Assembly (NCBI GenBank): GCA_002433485.1 | Contig: DJIF01000048.1 | Coordinates: 2,995 to 29,604, forward strand | From: Deltaproteobacteria bacterium UBA6601 | GTDB taxonomy: Bacteria; Myxococcota_A; UBA796; UBA9615 | DNA length: 26,610 bases | Direction of reading: 5' to 3' | Part shown: piece by piece, positions 15,505 through 23,756 of the stretch | Layout: every line of letters starts with the position of its first letter | Position numbering within the stretch: position 1 is the stretch's first letter | Notes under the pieces: generated by a model | Told to the model about the DNA's origin: nothing | Database searches by the model: none | The model's input: the letters and a program-made list of their open reading frames with translations, nothing else | Program-made: the position numbers and the translations under genes

Positions 15505-18150
15505 ATGAGCATAATCGGTCAGCGGAGCGAGGCCTTCAGTCGGGTCACTCGGAGCGGGCTGCTGGCGCTGGTTTTGGTGCTCGGCTGTGCGGAGCCGACT
15601 TTCTATGTCGATGGTGAGGTCGATGTTGACGGCGACGGAGTGCTTCCAGCTGAAGGGGACTGCGACGATCGGAATCCGGTGGTCTACCTTGGCCAGACTG
15701 AGTTCTGCGACGGTCTCGATAACGACTGCGACGGACTTGTTGATGGGGCTGACGACGATCTTGGGGATCGGGACTCAGATGGGGTGGGCGTTTGTGAAGA
15801 CTGTGATGATAGCGATCCGGCCCGAGCGCCCGGTCTTGAGGAACTCTGCGACGGAGTCGATAACGATTGTGATGGTGTGCTGGGAGAAAATGAGGTCGAT
15901 GGCGATGGCGATGGCATAGCACTCTGCCAGGGCGACTGTGACGATGCGGAAGCCACAGTTGGACCCGGTCTGCCAGAAATCTGCGACGGCGTGGATAGTG
16001 ATTGCGATGGACTCGCTGAGGCAGAGGACCCTGATGTCATAGATAGGGATGCGGATGGTTGGCGGGCCTGCGATGACTGCGACGATGGTGACCCTCTGGT
16101 GTTTCCTGGCGCAGAGCCGATCTGTGATGGTCGGGACACCTCCTGCGAGGGGGAGCTGCGGGCCGAGGAACTGGACGTTGACCTTGATGGCTTTCGCCCC
16201 TGCGAGGGTGACTGCGACGATTTTAATCCAATCATGTATCCCGGCGCGGCCGAGATCTGCAACGGTCTGGACGACTCCTGTTCAGGCACTCTGGCGGCGG
16301 CTGAGGCTGATCTTGATGATGACGGTGAGCGGATCTGTGAGGGCGACTGCGACGACGAGAACGCTCAGGTCTTTCCCGGCGCGGTCGAGATCTGCAATGG
16401 GCTTGATGACGACTGCAGCGGTGCACCGGATCCGCTTGAAGTGGACCTCGACGGCGACGGTAGCCTTCGCTGCGGTGATGACTGCGACGATGACAACCCC
16501 TCGGTTGGTGCCGGCCTTCCAGAGCAGTGCAACGGGATTGACGATGACTGTGTCGATGGCATCCCCACTGACGAGGTAGACCTCGACGGCGACGGCAGCC
16601 TGTTGTGCGCAGGGGATTGTGATGACAGTCAGGCGTTGATGGCGCCGGGCTTGAGCGAGCTCTGTGATGGGCTCGATAACGACTGCGACGGCTCCGCTGC
16701 CGCCGATGAGGTGGACCTCGACGGTGATGGGGTCATGATCTGTGCGGGTGATTGCGATGACGCCAGCGACACGGTCTTTCCGGGAGCGCTGGAGAGTTGT
16801 AACGGTAATGATGATGATTGCGCCGCCGGTGTGCCCCCGGATGAGCAGGATCAGGACAGCGACGGGGTTGCTGCTTGCGCCGGGGACTGCGACGACAACG
16901 ATCCACAGCGCGCTCCCGGTCTTGCCGAACTCTGCAGCGGTCGCGACGAAGATTGTGATGGCCTGATCGATGGGCTCGATCCTGATGTTGCGGACCTTGA
17001 TGGCGACGGTGCTTCTCTGTGTACGGACTGCGATGATGACGAGCCGCTCGCATCGCCGGATCTGAACGAGGTCTGTGGCGATCAGATCGACAATGACTGC
17101 GATCAGCGCGTTGACGAGCCCGAAGCGGTTCCGGCGCTGCAGTCCCTTGCTACCGGTCGCCAGGACGGCTCTCTGCTGACCTGGACCGTTAATCCGCTGG
17201 GCGGCCTGGGCTTTCCTGTCAGCCTGGGCGACAGCGGCTCAGGGCCGGCGCTGGCAGTAGCGGCAGTCGATGTCGACGGTGATGGGGTGGTTGAGCAGCT
17301 TCGCCAGCGTCCGGGCGGTTCCGCGGGCAGCGTGGACCGCTTGAGTCGCCTTTGTGATGGCAGCCTGGGTGGAAGCATTGTTACGGGCTTGAGTCTGGGA
17401 GCTGACGAATACTTGATCTCAGCGGCAGATCTGGATGCGGACGGTGACGTTGACCTGATCTCGGTGCTGCTGGAGGGAAGTAGTGCTGGTCAGTTGACCA
17501 GCTTCCTTAACGACGGATTCGGTAGCTTTACCGCGGTCACTGCAGGACTGGTTCTCACCGGTCCGGGTGCTGCGGCCAGTGGGGATGTGTGGAGTCTTGG
17601 GCGAAGTCCGGTTGACCATACCGGGGATGGCTTACCTGACCTGGTGGAGTGCCTATATACGGTCGGTGCGACGAGTAACTGTCGTCTCCATCCGGGCTTG
17701 GGCGATGGCAGCTTTGAAGAGGGAACGGTCGTCGCGGTGCTGGCGGCGCCGATTGAGATGGTCGCCCAGGGTGACTTCGATAATAACGGGACAGGTGACT
17801 TGCTGGTTGGCATGAGCGCCAGCGGGGACGCCGGTCAGCTGTACTTCCTGGCGGGGCTGGGTGCGGGCGACTTCGGCCTTCCTTCGGCGAGCATCGATGT
17901 CAACCTACAGGTCGAGGGTGGTAGCCAGTCGGCCGCTGGCCGGGGCTGGGCAGTGCCTATGGACATTGACTCGGACACCGATCTGGATTTGGTTTTGGTC
18001 TGGGACACCGGGGTCGGCAGCGCCAATCGGGCCATTGCCACCGCGTTGGGCAATGGTAGTGGCGGCTTTGCGATGGGTCCGCCACTGGCCTTTGTCAGTG
18101 AGACGCCGCCCGCCTTGGGTCGGGAGTGGATTGCTGCGCCGCTGCCCTGA
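15505..18150 (+). CDS. MopE-repeat lipoprotein with C-terminal FG-GAP/VCBS propeller-like head
   Basis: This is an 881-residue lipoprotein. ATG at 15505 (AAGG about six bases upstream) gives a signal peptide ending LVLGC (Cys28); an upstream start at 15424 would overlap the chaperone gene and spoil the signal. Residues about 37-538 are eleven compact MopE-type repeats of roughly 45 residues (GDCDDxxP, PGxxE(I/L)C, (G)xD(N/D)DCDG, then VDLDGDG). Residues about 545-880 contain five FG-GAP/VCBS-like blades marked by DxDxDGxxDL-type loops (DVDGDG, DLDADGDVDL, DHTGDGLPDL, DFDNNGTGDL, DIDSDTDLDL), implying a Ca2+-binding beta-propeller. It is probably an outer-membrane surface protein. It leads a co-directional run with a metalloprotease and a glycosyltransferase. 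Confidence 0.9.
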   Translation: MSIIGQRSEAFSRVTRSGLLALVLVLGCAEPTFYVDGEVDVDGDGVLPAEGDCDDRNPVVYLGQTEFCDGLDNDCDGLVDGADDDLGDRDSDGVGVCEDCDDSDPARAPGLEELCDGVDNDCDGVLGENEVDGDGDGIALCQGDCDDAEATVGPGLPEICDGVDSDCDGLAEAEDPDVIDRDADGWRACDDCDDGDPLVFPGAEPICDGRDTSCEGELRAEELDVDLDGFRPCEGDCDDFNPIMYPGAAEICNGLDDSCSGTLAAAEADLDDDGERICEGDCDDENAQVFPGAVEICNGLDDDCSGAPDPLEVDLDGDGSLRCGDDCDDDNPSVGAGLPEQCNGIDDDCVDGIPTDEVDLDGDGSLLCAGDCDDSQALMAPGLSELCDGLDNDCDGSAAADEVDLDGDGVMICAGDCDDASDTVFPGALESCNGNDDDCAAGVPPDEQDQDSDGVAACAGDCDDNDPQRAPGLAELCSGRDEDCDGLIDGLDPDVADLDGDGASLCTDCDDDEPLASPDLNEVCGDQIDNDCDQRVDEPEAVPALQSLATGRQDGSLLTWTVNPLGGLGFPVSLGDSGSGPALAVAAVDVDGDGVVEQLRQRPGGSAGSVDRLSRLCDGSLGGSIVTGLSLGADEYLISAADLDADGDVDLISVLLEGSSAGQLTSFLNDGFGSFTAVTAGLVLTGPGAAASGDVWSLGRSPVDHTGDGLPDLVECLYTVGATSNCRLHPGLGDGSFEEGTVVAVLAAPIEMVAQGDFDNNGTGDLLVGMSASGDAGQLYFLAGLGAGDFGLPSASIDVNLQVEGGSQSAAGRGWAVPMDIDSDTDLDLVLVWDTGVGSANRAIATALGNGSGGFAMGPPLAFVSETPPALGREWIAAPLP
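15613..17118 (+). repeat. MopE-type Asp/Cys repeat array (eleven compact units)
   Basis: Eleven units of about 130 bases each carry two or more Cys and a run of Asp. They are more regular and shorter than the repeats near the left edge and lack the Trp-Tyr segment found there. Aromatic and His residues are almost absent, which favours Ca2+-type acidic coordination over the copper site described for Methylococcus MopE. Confidence 0.85.
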
Positions 18151-18190
18151 ATGGAGCGGTCGGCTTGGGACCGTTGGCCGGACAATCGCT

Positions 18191-21034
18191 GTGCAAGCGC
18201 GCAGTTTCTTGTTCCTGCTGGGGCTCGCTCTGTTGTGGTCTTCGTGTGTCGCTAATGGTGCCCTGACTGATGACGACGATGCCGTCGATGATGACGATGC
18301 CGCCGATGATGACGATGCCGCCGATGATGACGATGCCGCCGATGATGACGACAGTGCCACATCGGACTGTTCGGAGGACTGGTTGGCTCCTGCGAGCTGG
18401 TTCTCGGAGTCGGGGACAGCGCCCCTGGCGGGGGTGCTTGAGTTTGCCCAGACCCATGTGGTTGGGCGTGACGATCCCCGCTATGCGCCGAGCCTTATTG
18501 CCGAGCGCGAGGCCCTGCTGTTGTTTACGCCCAACTCAGTCCTTGAGCCGGGACTGGACCTGCGAGTGGCAGCCTTTGAGGATGGAGCCTCCCTTGGTGC
18601 GCTGAGGATGTTGGCTCCAGATGCCTTGCCGCCAGTGTTGGAGCAGGCCCTGACCAGTGAGTCGCTCGCTCCTTATAGCGCTCAGGCGTGGAGCGCCTTT
18701 CTTCCCTGGCACTGGATGAAGCAAGGGGTGGTGCTGCGTCTCGGCTACCTCGATGAGGAGGCTCAGCTACAGGTCCTGGAACATCCGCTTGCTGATCTGG
18801 CCGCTCCGCACACCTTTACCCTGTCTCGTACCAAGCTGGTGCTGTTTGGGGAGCCGGATTTCGATACCTTTACGTCGCCGGCGGGCAAGCTGGCTCGTGA
18901 CTTCTTCTCGACCTTGCCATTTGCTGAGCTGCGTTGGGTTGATTCGGCTCCGTGGCGGCTCTCAGAGCTGGTGGTGAGCACTGCTCAGGGGCCACGACGG
19001 GTCAGCTCCGAGCAGCAGCGGTTGGCGGTCACTGACGCTGAACATCGGTGGGGCATCCTCAAGCACCAGCTCACCTTGCGCAGCAGTATGGCCAACACCG
19101 GGCGTGGACTGAGCAATACGGTGGCTTCATCGGGCGATAGTTCGCCGTACTCCTCAGGTTCAATGGTGGGGCTCGGTTGGGTTCGTGATCAAGATGACCG
19201 CTATGTGGATCTCAATAACTCTCCGCACGCAGCGGGTTGGACCGGCTGGTCATCGCTGTGGCTTGAAGAGTGCGGCAATGTCTTTGTTCATGAGCTGGGC
19301 CACTCTATGACCATGCTGCACTTCACCGAGGGAACCGCCCTGGAGTGGGGGATCGACTCAGAATATCCCAGCGACGGAACCCACTTGATTGGACACCCAT
19401 GGGGCTATGACTCGACCCGCCGCCAGTTCCGTACCTGGTATCGGGTGACCGGTGATGGCCCGGCAATAGACGATCAGGGACATCCGCTCGGTAAGAGGGA
19501 CCCCATGAACGGTGGTGAGGCAGCCAACGCGGTCACCTGCTTTCCCCAGTACACCGGCTATCACGCCTGGAAGGCCCAGGACTGGGCACAGAACAGTGCG
19601 ACGATTCAGGGCCTGGACGGGCAACCGGGCATCTATCGTTGGGATCAGGATAGCGGCACTTATCTCCAGGAATCGGCCGCACTGCAGGACGATTCTGAGG
19701 GCAGTGCCCTTGAACCGGTGGCTCACGATGTTCCGGTACTTACTCTTATTGGAACCCTCAGCAATGATGATGATGCCTGCCAGACTTACCCCCCGATGCG
19801 CTGGTCAAATGGCAACGTCTTTGAGCTTCCCGATCCAGCAGACCTGTCCTTGCCAGACGATTTTGAGGGTGCTCGTTGGTTCCTTGAGGTCAGCTATGCC
19901 GACGGCAGCACTGAGCTGGCCTTGATTGCCAGCGGTGATCGTTCGGCCGACACCAGCATGGGCCTTTTTTCGGTAAACCTGGATGCTGGGCGTGGACCGA
20001 GCCAGGTCGACCTGTATCGGGCCGAAGCTGCCTGGCCCGGCCTGGACCCCACTGCAGCCACGTTGGTGCACAGCCGGGTTATTGAAGCTGGCACTGAGGC
20101 GCCGCCGCCGATGCTGCGGGTAGGCCGAGGGCAGCTGGCGGCTGAGGCTCTGCGTCTTTCTGCGCGCTGCAGCCCTGGCATTGACTGTGAGGGCAGAGCG
20201 GTGGAGAGCAGTTGGCGAGTAGCTGCTCCGGCGTTGCAGTTCAGCGAAGCGGACGGGAGCGGCTCGTCTCCTGCCCTGTGCCTGGAACAGGGTGGCGTCT
20301 ACCCCCTTGATGTGCCGGTGCTTCGAGATGGCAGCGCAGAAGCGGTCCTTCGGGTTCACCTGCAGCGGGTAATTGAGGGCAGTGACGGCTCCATTGCAGT
20401 GCCCATGAACGACTACAGCCCCTGGCTTGCGGCGCCCGATAGTGAGCAGCGGTTGCGGGCTTGGATTCCCTATGCCGAGAATGCCGCGCTCGCTTCTGGC
20501 AGCTACCGCAGCGCGGCAGCGGTCGCCGTTCAGGGACTGCTGGCTGGAGAACCCTTCAGTCGCAGCGAGCTTGAAGTGGAGTTTGTGGTTCATGATCTGA
20601 TCAGCGCTGATCTGAACAGCTCTTTTGAGGGGCCTGCAGTGAACGCTGCTGACTCGTCCATTTATTTCCTGGTGGAGGAGGCCTCTATGGGTCCGAGGGA
20701 TCGGATCTGGTGGGGCAACAGTGATGCGACTCCGCTGCGAGTGCCCGTTGTAAATGAGGCTGATGGCCAGGCTACAACCCTGGTCCTCGATGCTTGGAAG
20801 AGTGCTTGTGATTCATTGTGGAATCTCAACTCTGGTCAGTCGGCGGACTGGGGCTGCGCGGCTTCGGTGGTGCTGGCTGTTGCCGAGCAGGGCAACGACC
20901 ACCTTCAGCCCGGTGCGAGCTACCGCAGCCCCGGCTCTTCGCCGTTGGTGACGACGGCTCATCGCTGGCACGCGCCTGATGCGCGCCTGGTGTTGGACAC
21001 CTTCGCTTTTGAGCTGTTCTACACGGTGCCGTGA
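18191..21034 (+). CDS. M66-like zinc metalloprotease lipoprotein with Asp-rich linker
   Basis: This is a 947-residue predicted secreted or lipid-anchored protease. The frame is open upstream across the previous gene, but GTG at 18191 begins a short signal peptide (MQARSFLFLLGLALLWSSC, Cys19) 40 bases after the previous stop, with GGA about eight bases upstream. Residues 27-54 are an Asp-rich spacer. The catalytic core is VHELGHSMTMLH, giving HExxHxxxxxH with His367, Glu368, His371 and His377. It is followed by a HPWGYDSTRRQFRTWY block that resembles StcE-type M66 peptidases. Cys-containing beta-rich domains follow. StcE-type enzymes cut O-glycosylated mucin-like proteins; that specificity is not shown here. 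The neighbouring genes are a MopE/propeller lipoprotein and a membrane glycosyltransferase. Confidence 0.82.
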   Translation: MQARSFLFLLGLALLWSSCVANGALTDDDDAVDDDDAADDDDAADDDDAADDDDSATSDCSEDWLAPASWFSESGTAPLAGVLEFAQTHVVGRDDPRYAPSLIAEREALLLFTPNSVLEPGLDLRVAAFEDGASLGALRMLAPDALPPVLEQALTSESLAPYSAQAWSAFLPWHWMKQGVVLRLGYLDEEAQLQVLEHPLADLAAPHTFTLSRTKLVLFGEPDFDTFTSPAGKLARDFFSTLPFAELRWVDSAPWRLSELVVSTAQGPRRVSSEQQRLAVTDAEHRWGILKHQLTLRSSMANTGRGLSNTVASSGDSSPYSSGSMVGLGWVRDQDDRYVDLNNSPHAAGWTGWSSLWLEECGNVFVHELGHSMTMLHFTEGTALEWGIDSEYPSDGTHLIGHPWGYDSTRRQFRTWYRVTGDGPAIDDQGHPLGKRDPMNGGEAANAVTCFPQYTGYHAWKAQDWAQNSATIQGLDGQPGIYRWDQDSGTYLQESAALQDDSEGSALEPVAHDVPVLTLIGTLSNDDDACQTYPPMRWSNGNVFELPDPADLSLPDDFEGARWFLEVSYADGSTELALIASGDRSADTSMGLFSVNLDAGRGPSQVDLYRAEAAWPGLDPTAATLVHSRVIEAGTEAPPPMLRVGRGQLAAEALRLSARCSPGIDCEGRAVESSWRVAAPALQFSEADGSGSSPALCLEQGGVYPLDVPVLRDGSAEAVLRVHLQRVIEGSDGSIAVPMNDYSPWLAAPDSEQRLRAWIPYAENAALASGSYRSAAAVAVQGLLAGEPFSRSELEVEFVVHDLISADLNSSFEGPAVNAADSSIYFLVEEASMGPRDRIWWGNSDATPLRVPVVNEADGQATTLVLDAWKSACDSLWNLNSGQSADWGCAASVVLAVAEQGNDHLQPGASYRSPGSSPLVTTAHRWHAPDARLVLDTFAFELFYTVP
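18269..18358 (+). repeat. 18-bp tandem repeat coding an Asp-rich linker
   Basis: Five head-to-tail copies of an 18-base unit (consensus GATGATGACGATGCCGCC) encode DDDDAA. Units 2-4 (18287-18340) are identical; units 1 and 5 carry substitutions giving DDDDAV and DDDDSA. Because the unit is a multiple of three, copy-number change alters linker length without shifting the frame. Confidence 0.95.
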
Positions 21035-21048
21035 GGCAGGGCTGAGCG

Positions 21049-22707
21049 ATGAGACGGTCCCTCGCGTTGCTGGCGGCTCTGGTGATTTGCTGGATCCTGT
21101 TGCAGGTGCTGTGGCTGGCTCAGGATGAGCGCATCGTTGAAGGCGATGTCATGGGTAATGTGGGCGCGGCTGAGCTGTTTCGTGTTGATCGTTGGAAGAT
21201 GTCGGCGCCGGAGGTGCTGCTGCGCTCCTACGTCGAGGACTTCGGTGAATACCCGGCCCTGTTTCCGGCGCTGACGGGCATCGCCCTCGCTGCAGCGGGG
21301 GTCACTGATCTTGACGGCGATGGGCCCGCCCTGGTCGGTCTGGGCTGGTCTCTTATGGCATTGCTCGGTACCTGGTTGCTGGGGCTGCTCCTGGGTGGCC
21401 CTCGGCTGGCAACGCTTGCTGCTGCGGTGCTGGCTTTGTCACCCTTCTGGAGCGCAACGCAGCGCCAACTGCTGCTGGAGAACGGACTCTGCGCTGCTCT
21501 GGTCTGGGTGCTGGCCTTGGTGTTGCTTGCGCTGCGCTACGAGGGGCGTGCCGCAGTCCGGTCTGCGCAGCTCTGTTGGTTGTTGTCTGGAATGAGCGCT
21601 GGTTTGGCGCTCCTGATCAAGCAGACTGCGGTGCTTGTGTTGGTGCCCCTTGGGTTGGCAGTGCTGGTCCTTGCGCTTTTGCCTGGCCTGGCTACCTGGC
21701 GCTTTGCTGCGGGTTCTCGGCGGCGAGCTGGCTGGGATCTGCTGGGGGGGCCCACCCTCGCTGTTGCTGCTGCTCTGTTGATTGCGGCACCCTGGTATCT
21801 TCGCCAGCAGGGCGCCCACGATGGCTATCTGCTGCGGTCGCTAGCCGCCAACCCTGATGCGGTGGGGCCGCTGCACCAGCTGCTCTACTACCCGCTGGTC
21901 CTGTTGCAGTTGCCCTGGGCGCCAGCCTCGCTGTTGTTGTTGCTGCTGGGTGCGATTGGGATGCGGCGGCGCGAAGCCGCGTTTGACCTGGGCCCAGCGC
22001 CTTTGCCCGCGCTGGGCGGGCGTCCCGGTAGTGCGCTGCTGTGGCTGGTAGTGGTGCTCAGTCTGGTGTTTTTGGTGTTGTTGCCGAAGAAGTATCCACG
22101 CCTGCTGTTGCCGCTGTTGCCGCTGTTGTCGGTGCTCATGGCCATCGAGCTGCAACGGTGGTCCGCCGGGCGGCGCTCCCTGTTGCTGCTGGCACTGGCT
22201 GTGTCTCTTGTTGCCAGCAGCTTTTCCGTAGGTTCGTTGAGCAACGTGTTGGCAACCAGCCGGCTGGGATTGGTCGAGGTCGATGAGCGTTGCTTCCAGT
22301 CCTGGATTGAGGCTCCTTCCCGACCTGGATTGCCCTGGTCGGAACTGCTTGATGCGCTGGAGGATGTGGGAGGCAGGGGCGGTGAGTACCGGGTCGGCGC
22401 GCTTCGCTGGCCGGTCCCCCCCTGCAGCCATCAGACTACCCATGATCTCGGACAGCATCTGCGGGTGCGGGTACGTCGGGCTGGCCTCGATGCGCGGGTG
22501 TTGGCTGGTGAAGATGCTTTTGAGATTGCCGGGAGCTGGGCCGAGGGGCTCCCCGCGGTGTTGATCAGCGATGGCCCAGCGGCTTGCTCGGACCGCTTCG
22601 ATTGTGGAGGTCTGCCCACCTTAGAGCTTGCCCGCCGATTGCCCAGCGAAGTGTCGGGCTGGCCCCTTGACCTTCATCTTTATCGGGTCGCTGGTGCGTC
22701 CCGCTGA
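21049..22707 (+). CDS. GT-C membrane glycosyltransferase (PMT/ArnT-like, GT39/GT83 type)
   Basis: This is a 552-residue protein with about ten to eleven transmembrane helices and a soluble C-terminal tail of about 140 residues. After TM1 comes an acidic first periplasmic loop (QDERIVEGD; Asp26, Glu27, Glu31, Asp33), where GT-C enzymes place their catalytic acidic residues. Further marks are EYPALFPAL, QRQLLLENG and KKYPRLLLPLLPLL, the last matching the conserved R-Y/L-x-LPLLP segment of PMT/ArnT proteins. Such enzymes use polyprenyl-phosphate sugars to modify lipid A or secreted proteins. The acceptor is unknown. The gene begins 14 bases after the metalloprotease gene, so it is likely in the same operon and might modify surface lipoproteins. 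Confidence 0.85.
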   Translation: MRRSLALLAALVICWILLQVLWLAQDERIVEGDVMGNVGAAELFRVDRWKMSAPEVLLRSYVEDFGEYPALFPALTGIALAAAGVTDLDGDGPALVGLGWSLMALLGTWLLGLLLGGPRLATLAAAVLALSPFWSATQRQLLLENGLCAALVWVLALVLLALRYEGRAAVRSAQLCWLLSGMSAGLALLIKQTAVLVLVPLGLAVLVLALLPGLATWRFAAGSRRRAGWDLLGGPTLAVAAALLIAAPWYLRQQGAHDGYLLRSLAANPDAVGPLHQLLYYPLVLLQLPWAPASLLLLLLGAIGMRRREAAFDLGPAPLPALGGRPGSALLWLVVVLSLVFLVLLPKKYPRLLLPLLPLLSVLMAIELQRWSAGRRSLLLLALAVSLVASSFSVGSLSNVLATSRLGLVEVDERCFQSWIEAPSRPGLPWSELLDALEDVGGRGGEYRVGALRWPVPPCSHQTTHDLGQHLRVRVRRAGLDARVLAGEDAFEIAGSWAEGLPAVLISDGPAACSDRFDCGGLPTLELARRLPSEVSGWPLDLHLYRVAGASR

Positions 22708-22719
22708 GTTGCTAACACC

Positions 22720-22750
22720 GGCCTGGCTTCAGGCCTCGCTGGCCGAGGCC
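22720..22750. terminator. Overlapping hairpins between converging genes
   Basis: GGCCTG-GCTT-CAGGCC (22720-22735) and GGCCTCG-CTGGC-CGAGGCC (22732-22750) share four bases, so only one can form fully at a time. They lie at the convergent ends of the glycosyltransferase and TerC genes, the second inside the TerC 3' end. No T-run follows on either strand, so a terminator role is only suggested by position. Confidence 0.3.
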
Positions 22751-23541
22751 GGCGGCGTGGCAAGGTCCCGCTTACGCTCGAGGTTGAGCTTCTTCTGGTA
22801 GCGACTCTGTGCCAAGTCGATGGCCACCAGGATGATGATTACAAAGTAAAATGTGGACTTCGCCATAGCGGTTACCTGGTGCCCACCCAGCCACAGATGG
22901 GCGAGGTGTCCACCCTCTGAGATCAGCATCACTCCGACGATGAGCAGAATGAACAGACCCAGGACTTCATACATTCGATTCTTTTTAAGAAATTCGGCGA
23001 CATGATCAGCAAGCACAATCATCAAGATGCCGGACACCACGATCGAAATGGCCATGATCAACACGCTGTCGGTGAGCGCTACGGCGCTGAGGATCGAGTC
23101 GAAGGAGAACACCAGGTTCATTACTGCGATCCAGACAATGGCTGAGCCGACCGAGCGGCGCGCCGCTGAGGCATCGCTGCCGAGCTCGTCGATGGTCAGC
23201 ATGTGGCTGATCTCTTTGACCGCGGTGTAGAGGATGAAGATTCCGCCGGCGAGGACGATGGCAGCATGGAGGTTCATCTCGAACTCCAGCAGTCCTTCCA
23301 GGTGCAGTGCAGCAAAGGGCTGCTGAAAGCTTGAGATTGCGGCGACCACTACGAACAGCAGAATGATCCGCAGAACAATGGCGCCACCAATGCCCAGTCT
23401 TCGAACCTTCTGCTGATGCTGGGGTTCGACCCGTCCGGACTCGATGGATACGTAGAGCAGGTTGTCGAAACCAAGCACCGCCTGCAGGAAGATCAACATC
23501 AGCAGAGTGCCAAGGTTACTGAGACTAAGAAGTTCACTCAT
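22729..23541 (-). CDS. TerC-family integral membrane protein
   Basis: This is a 270-residue membrane protein with seven or more hydrophobic helices. It shows the two TerC hallmarks LGFDNLLYVSI (Asp26) and FSFDSILSAVALT (Asp148), the intramembrane acidic residues of this family. Members are linked to tellurite resistance and to metal export, especially of manganese (MntX/Alx-type). The ATG is preceded by GGA about ten bases upstream. The C-terminus (RYQKKLNLERKRDLATPP) is basic and cytoplasmic. It is transcribed away from the SPFH/NfeD pair across a 215-base shared upstream region. No metal-sensing riboswitch (such as yybP-ykoY) could be recognised by eye there. Confidence 0.93.
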   Translation of the reverse strand: MSELLSLSNLGTLLMLIFLQAVLGFDNLLYVSIESGRVEPQHQQKVRRLGIGGAIVLRIILLFVVVAAISSFQQPFAALHLEGLLEFEMNLHAAIVLAGGIFILYTAVKEISHMLTIDELGSDASAARRSVGSAIVWIAVMNLVFSFDSILSAVALTDSVLIMAISIVVSGILMIVLADHVAEFLKKNRMYEVLGLFILLIVGVMLISEGGHLAHLWLGGHQVTAMAKSTFYFVIIILVAIDLAQSRYQKKLNLERKRDLATPPASASEA

Positions 23542-23683
23542 TGCTTAATCCATTCCCGGACCAGTAGCAGTGCCACCCGAAGTTGTTTTGAGGCTTACCT
23601 GGGGCCGCCGACTTGCCCGCTGGGGTCTGCGGCGGTGGCTTAGTCTACTGGGGGTACCCCTGCGCACCTCGACGCTGTCCTAA

Positions 23684-23716
23684 TTGACAGGCTACCTGCT
23701 GCTGCTGTTTTGGAGT
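23684..23716 (+). promoter_or_regulatory. Possible -35 element upstream of the SPFH gene
   Basis: A perfect TTGACA lies at 23684-23689 in the shared TerC/SPFH upstream region. No good TATAAT-like box is found 16-18 bases downstream (TTTTGG is the best placed), so a full promoter is not established. Confidence 0.25.
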
Positions 23717-23756
23717 ACCCTTGCGCCTTCGTAAACCCTCACGAAAGGCCTGCTAA

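Noticed and set aside
15613..17118. CRISPR-like or DNA-level satellite array
   Set aside because: The periodicity is protein-level; units are diverged coding repeats without conserved DNA repeats and unique spacers.
23542..23600. Sigma54-type promoter upstream of terC (TGGCAC followed by CTGG on the minus strand)
   Set aside because: The -24 element is perfect but the -12 element matches poorly, and the implied transcript start would remove the ribosome site of the terC ATG.
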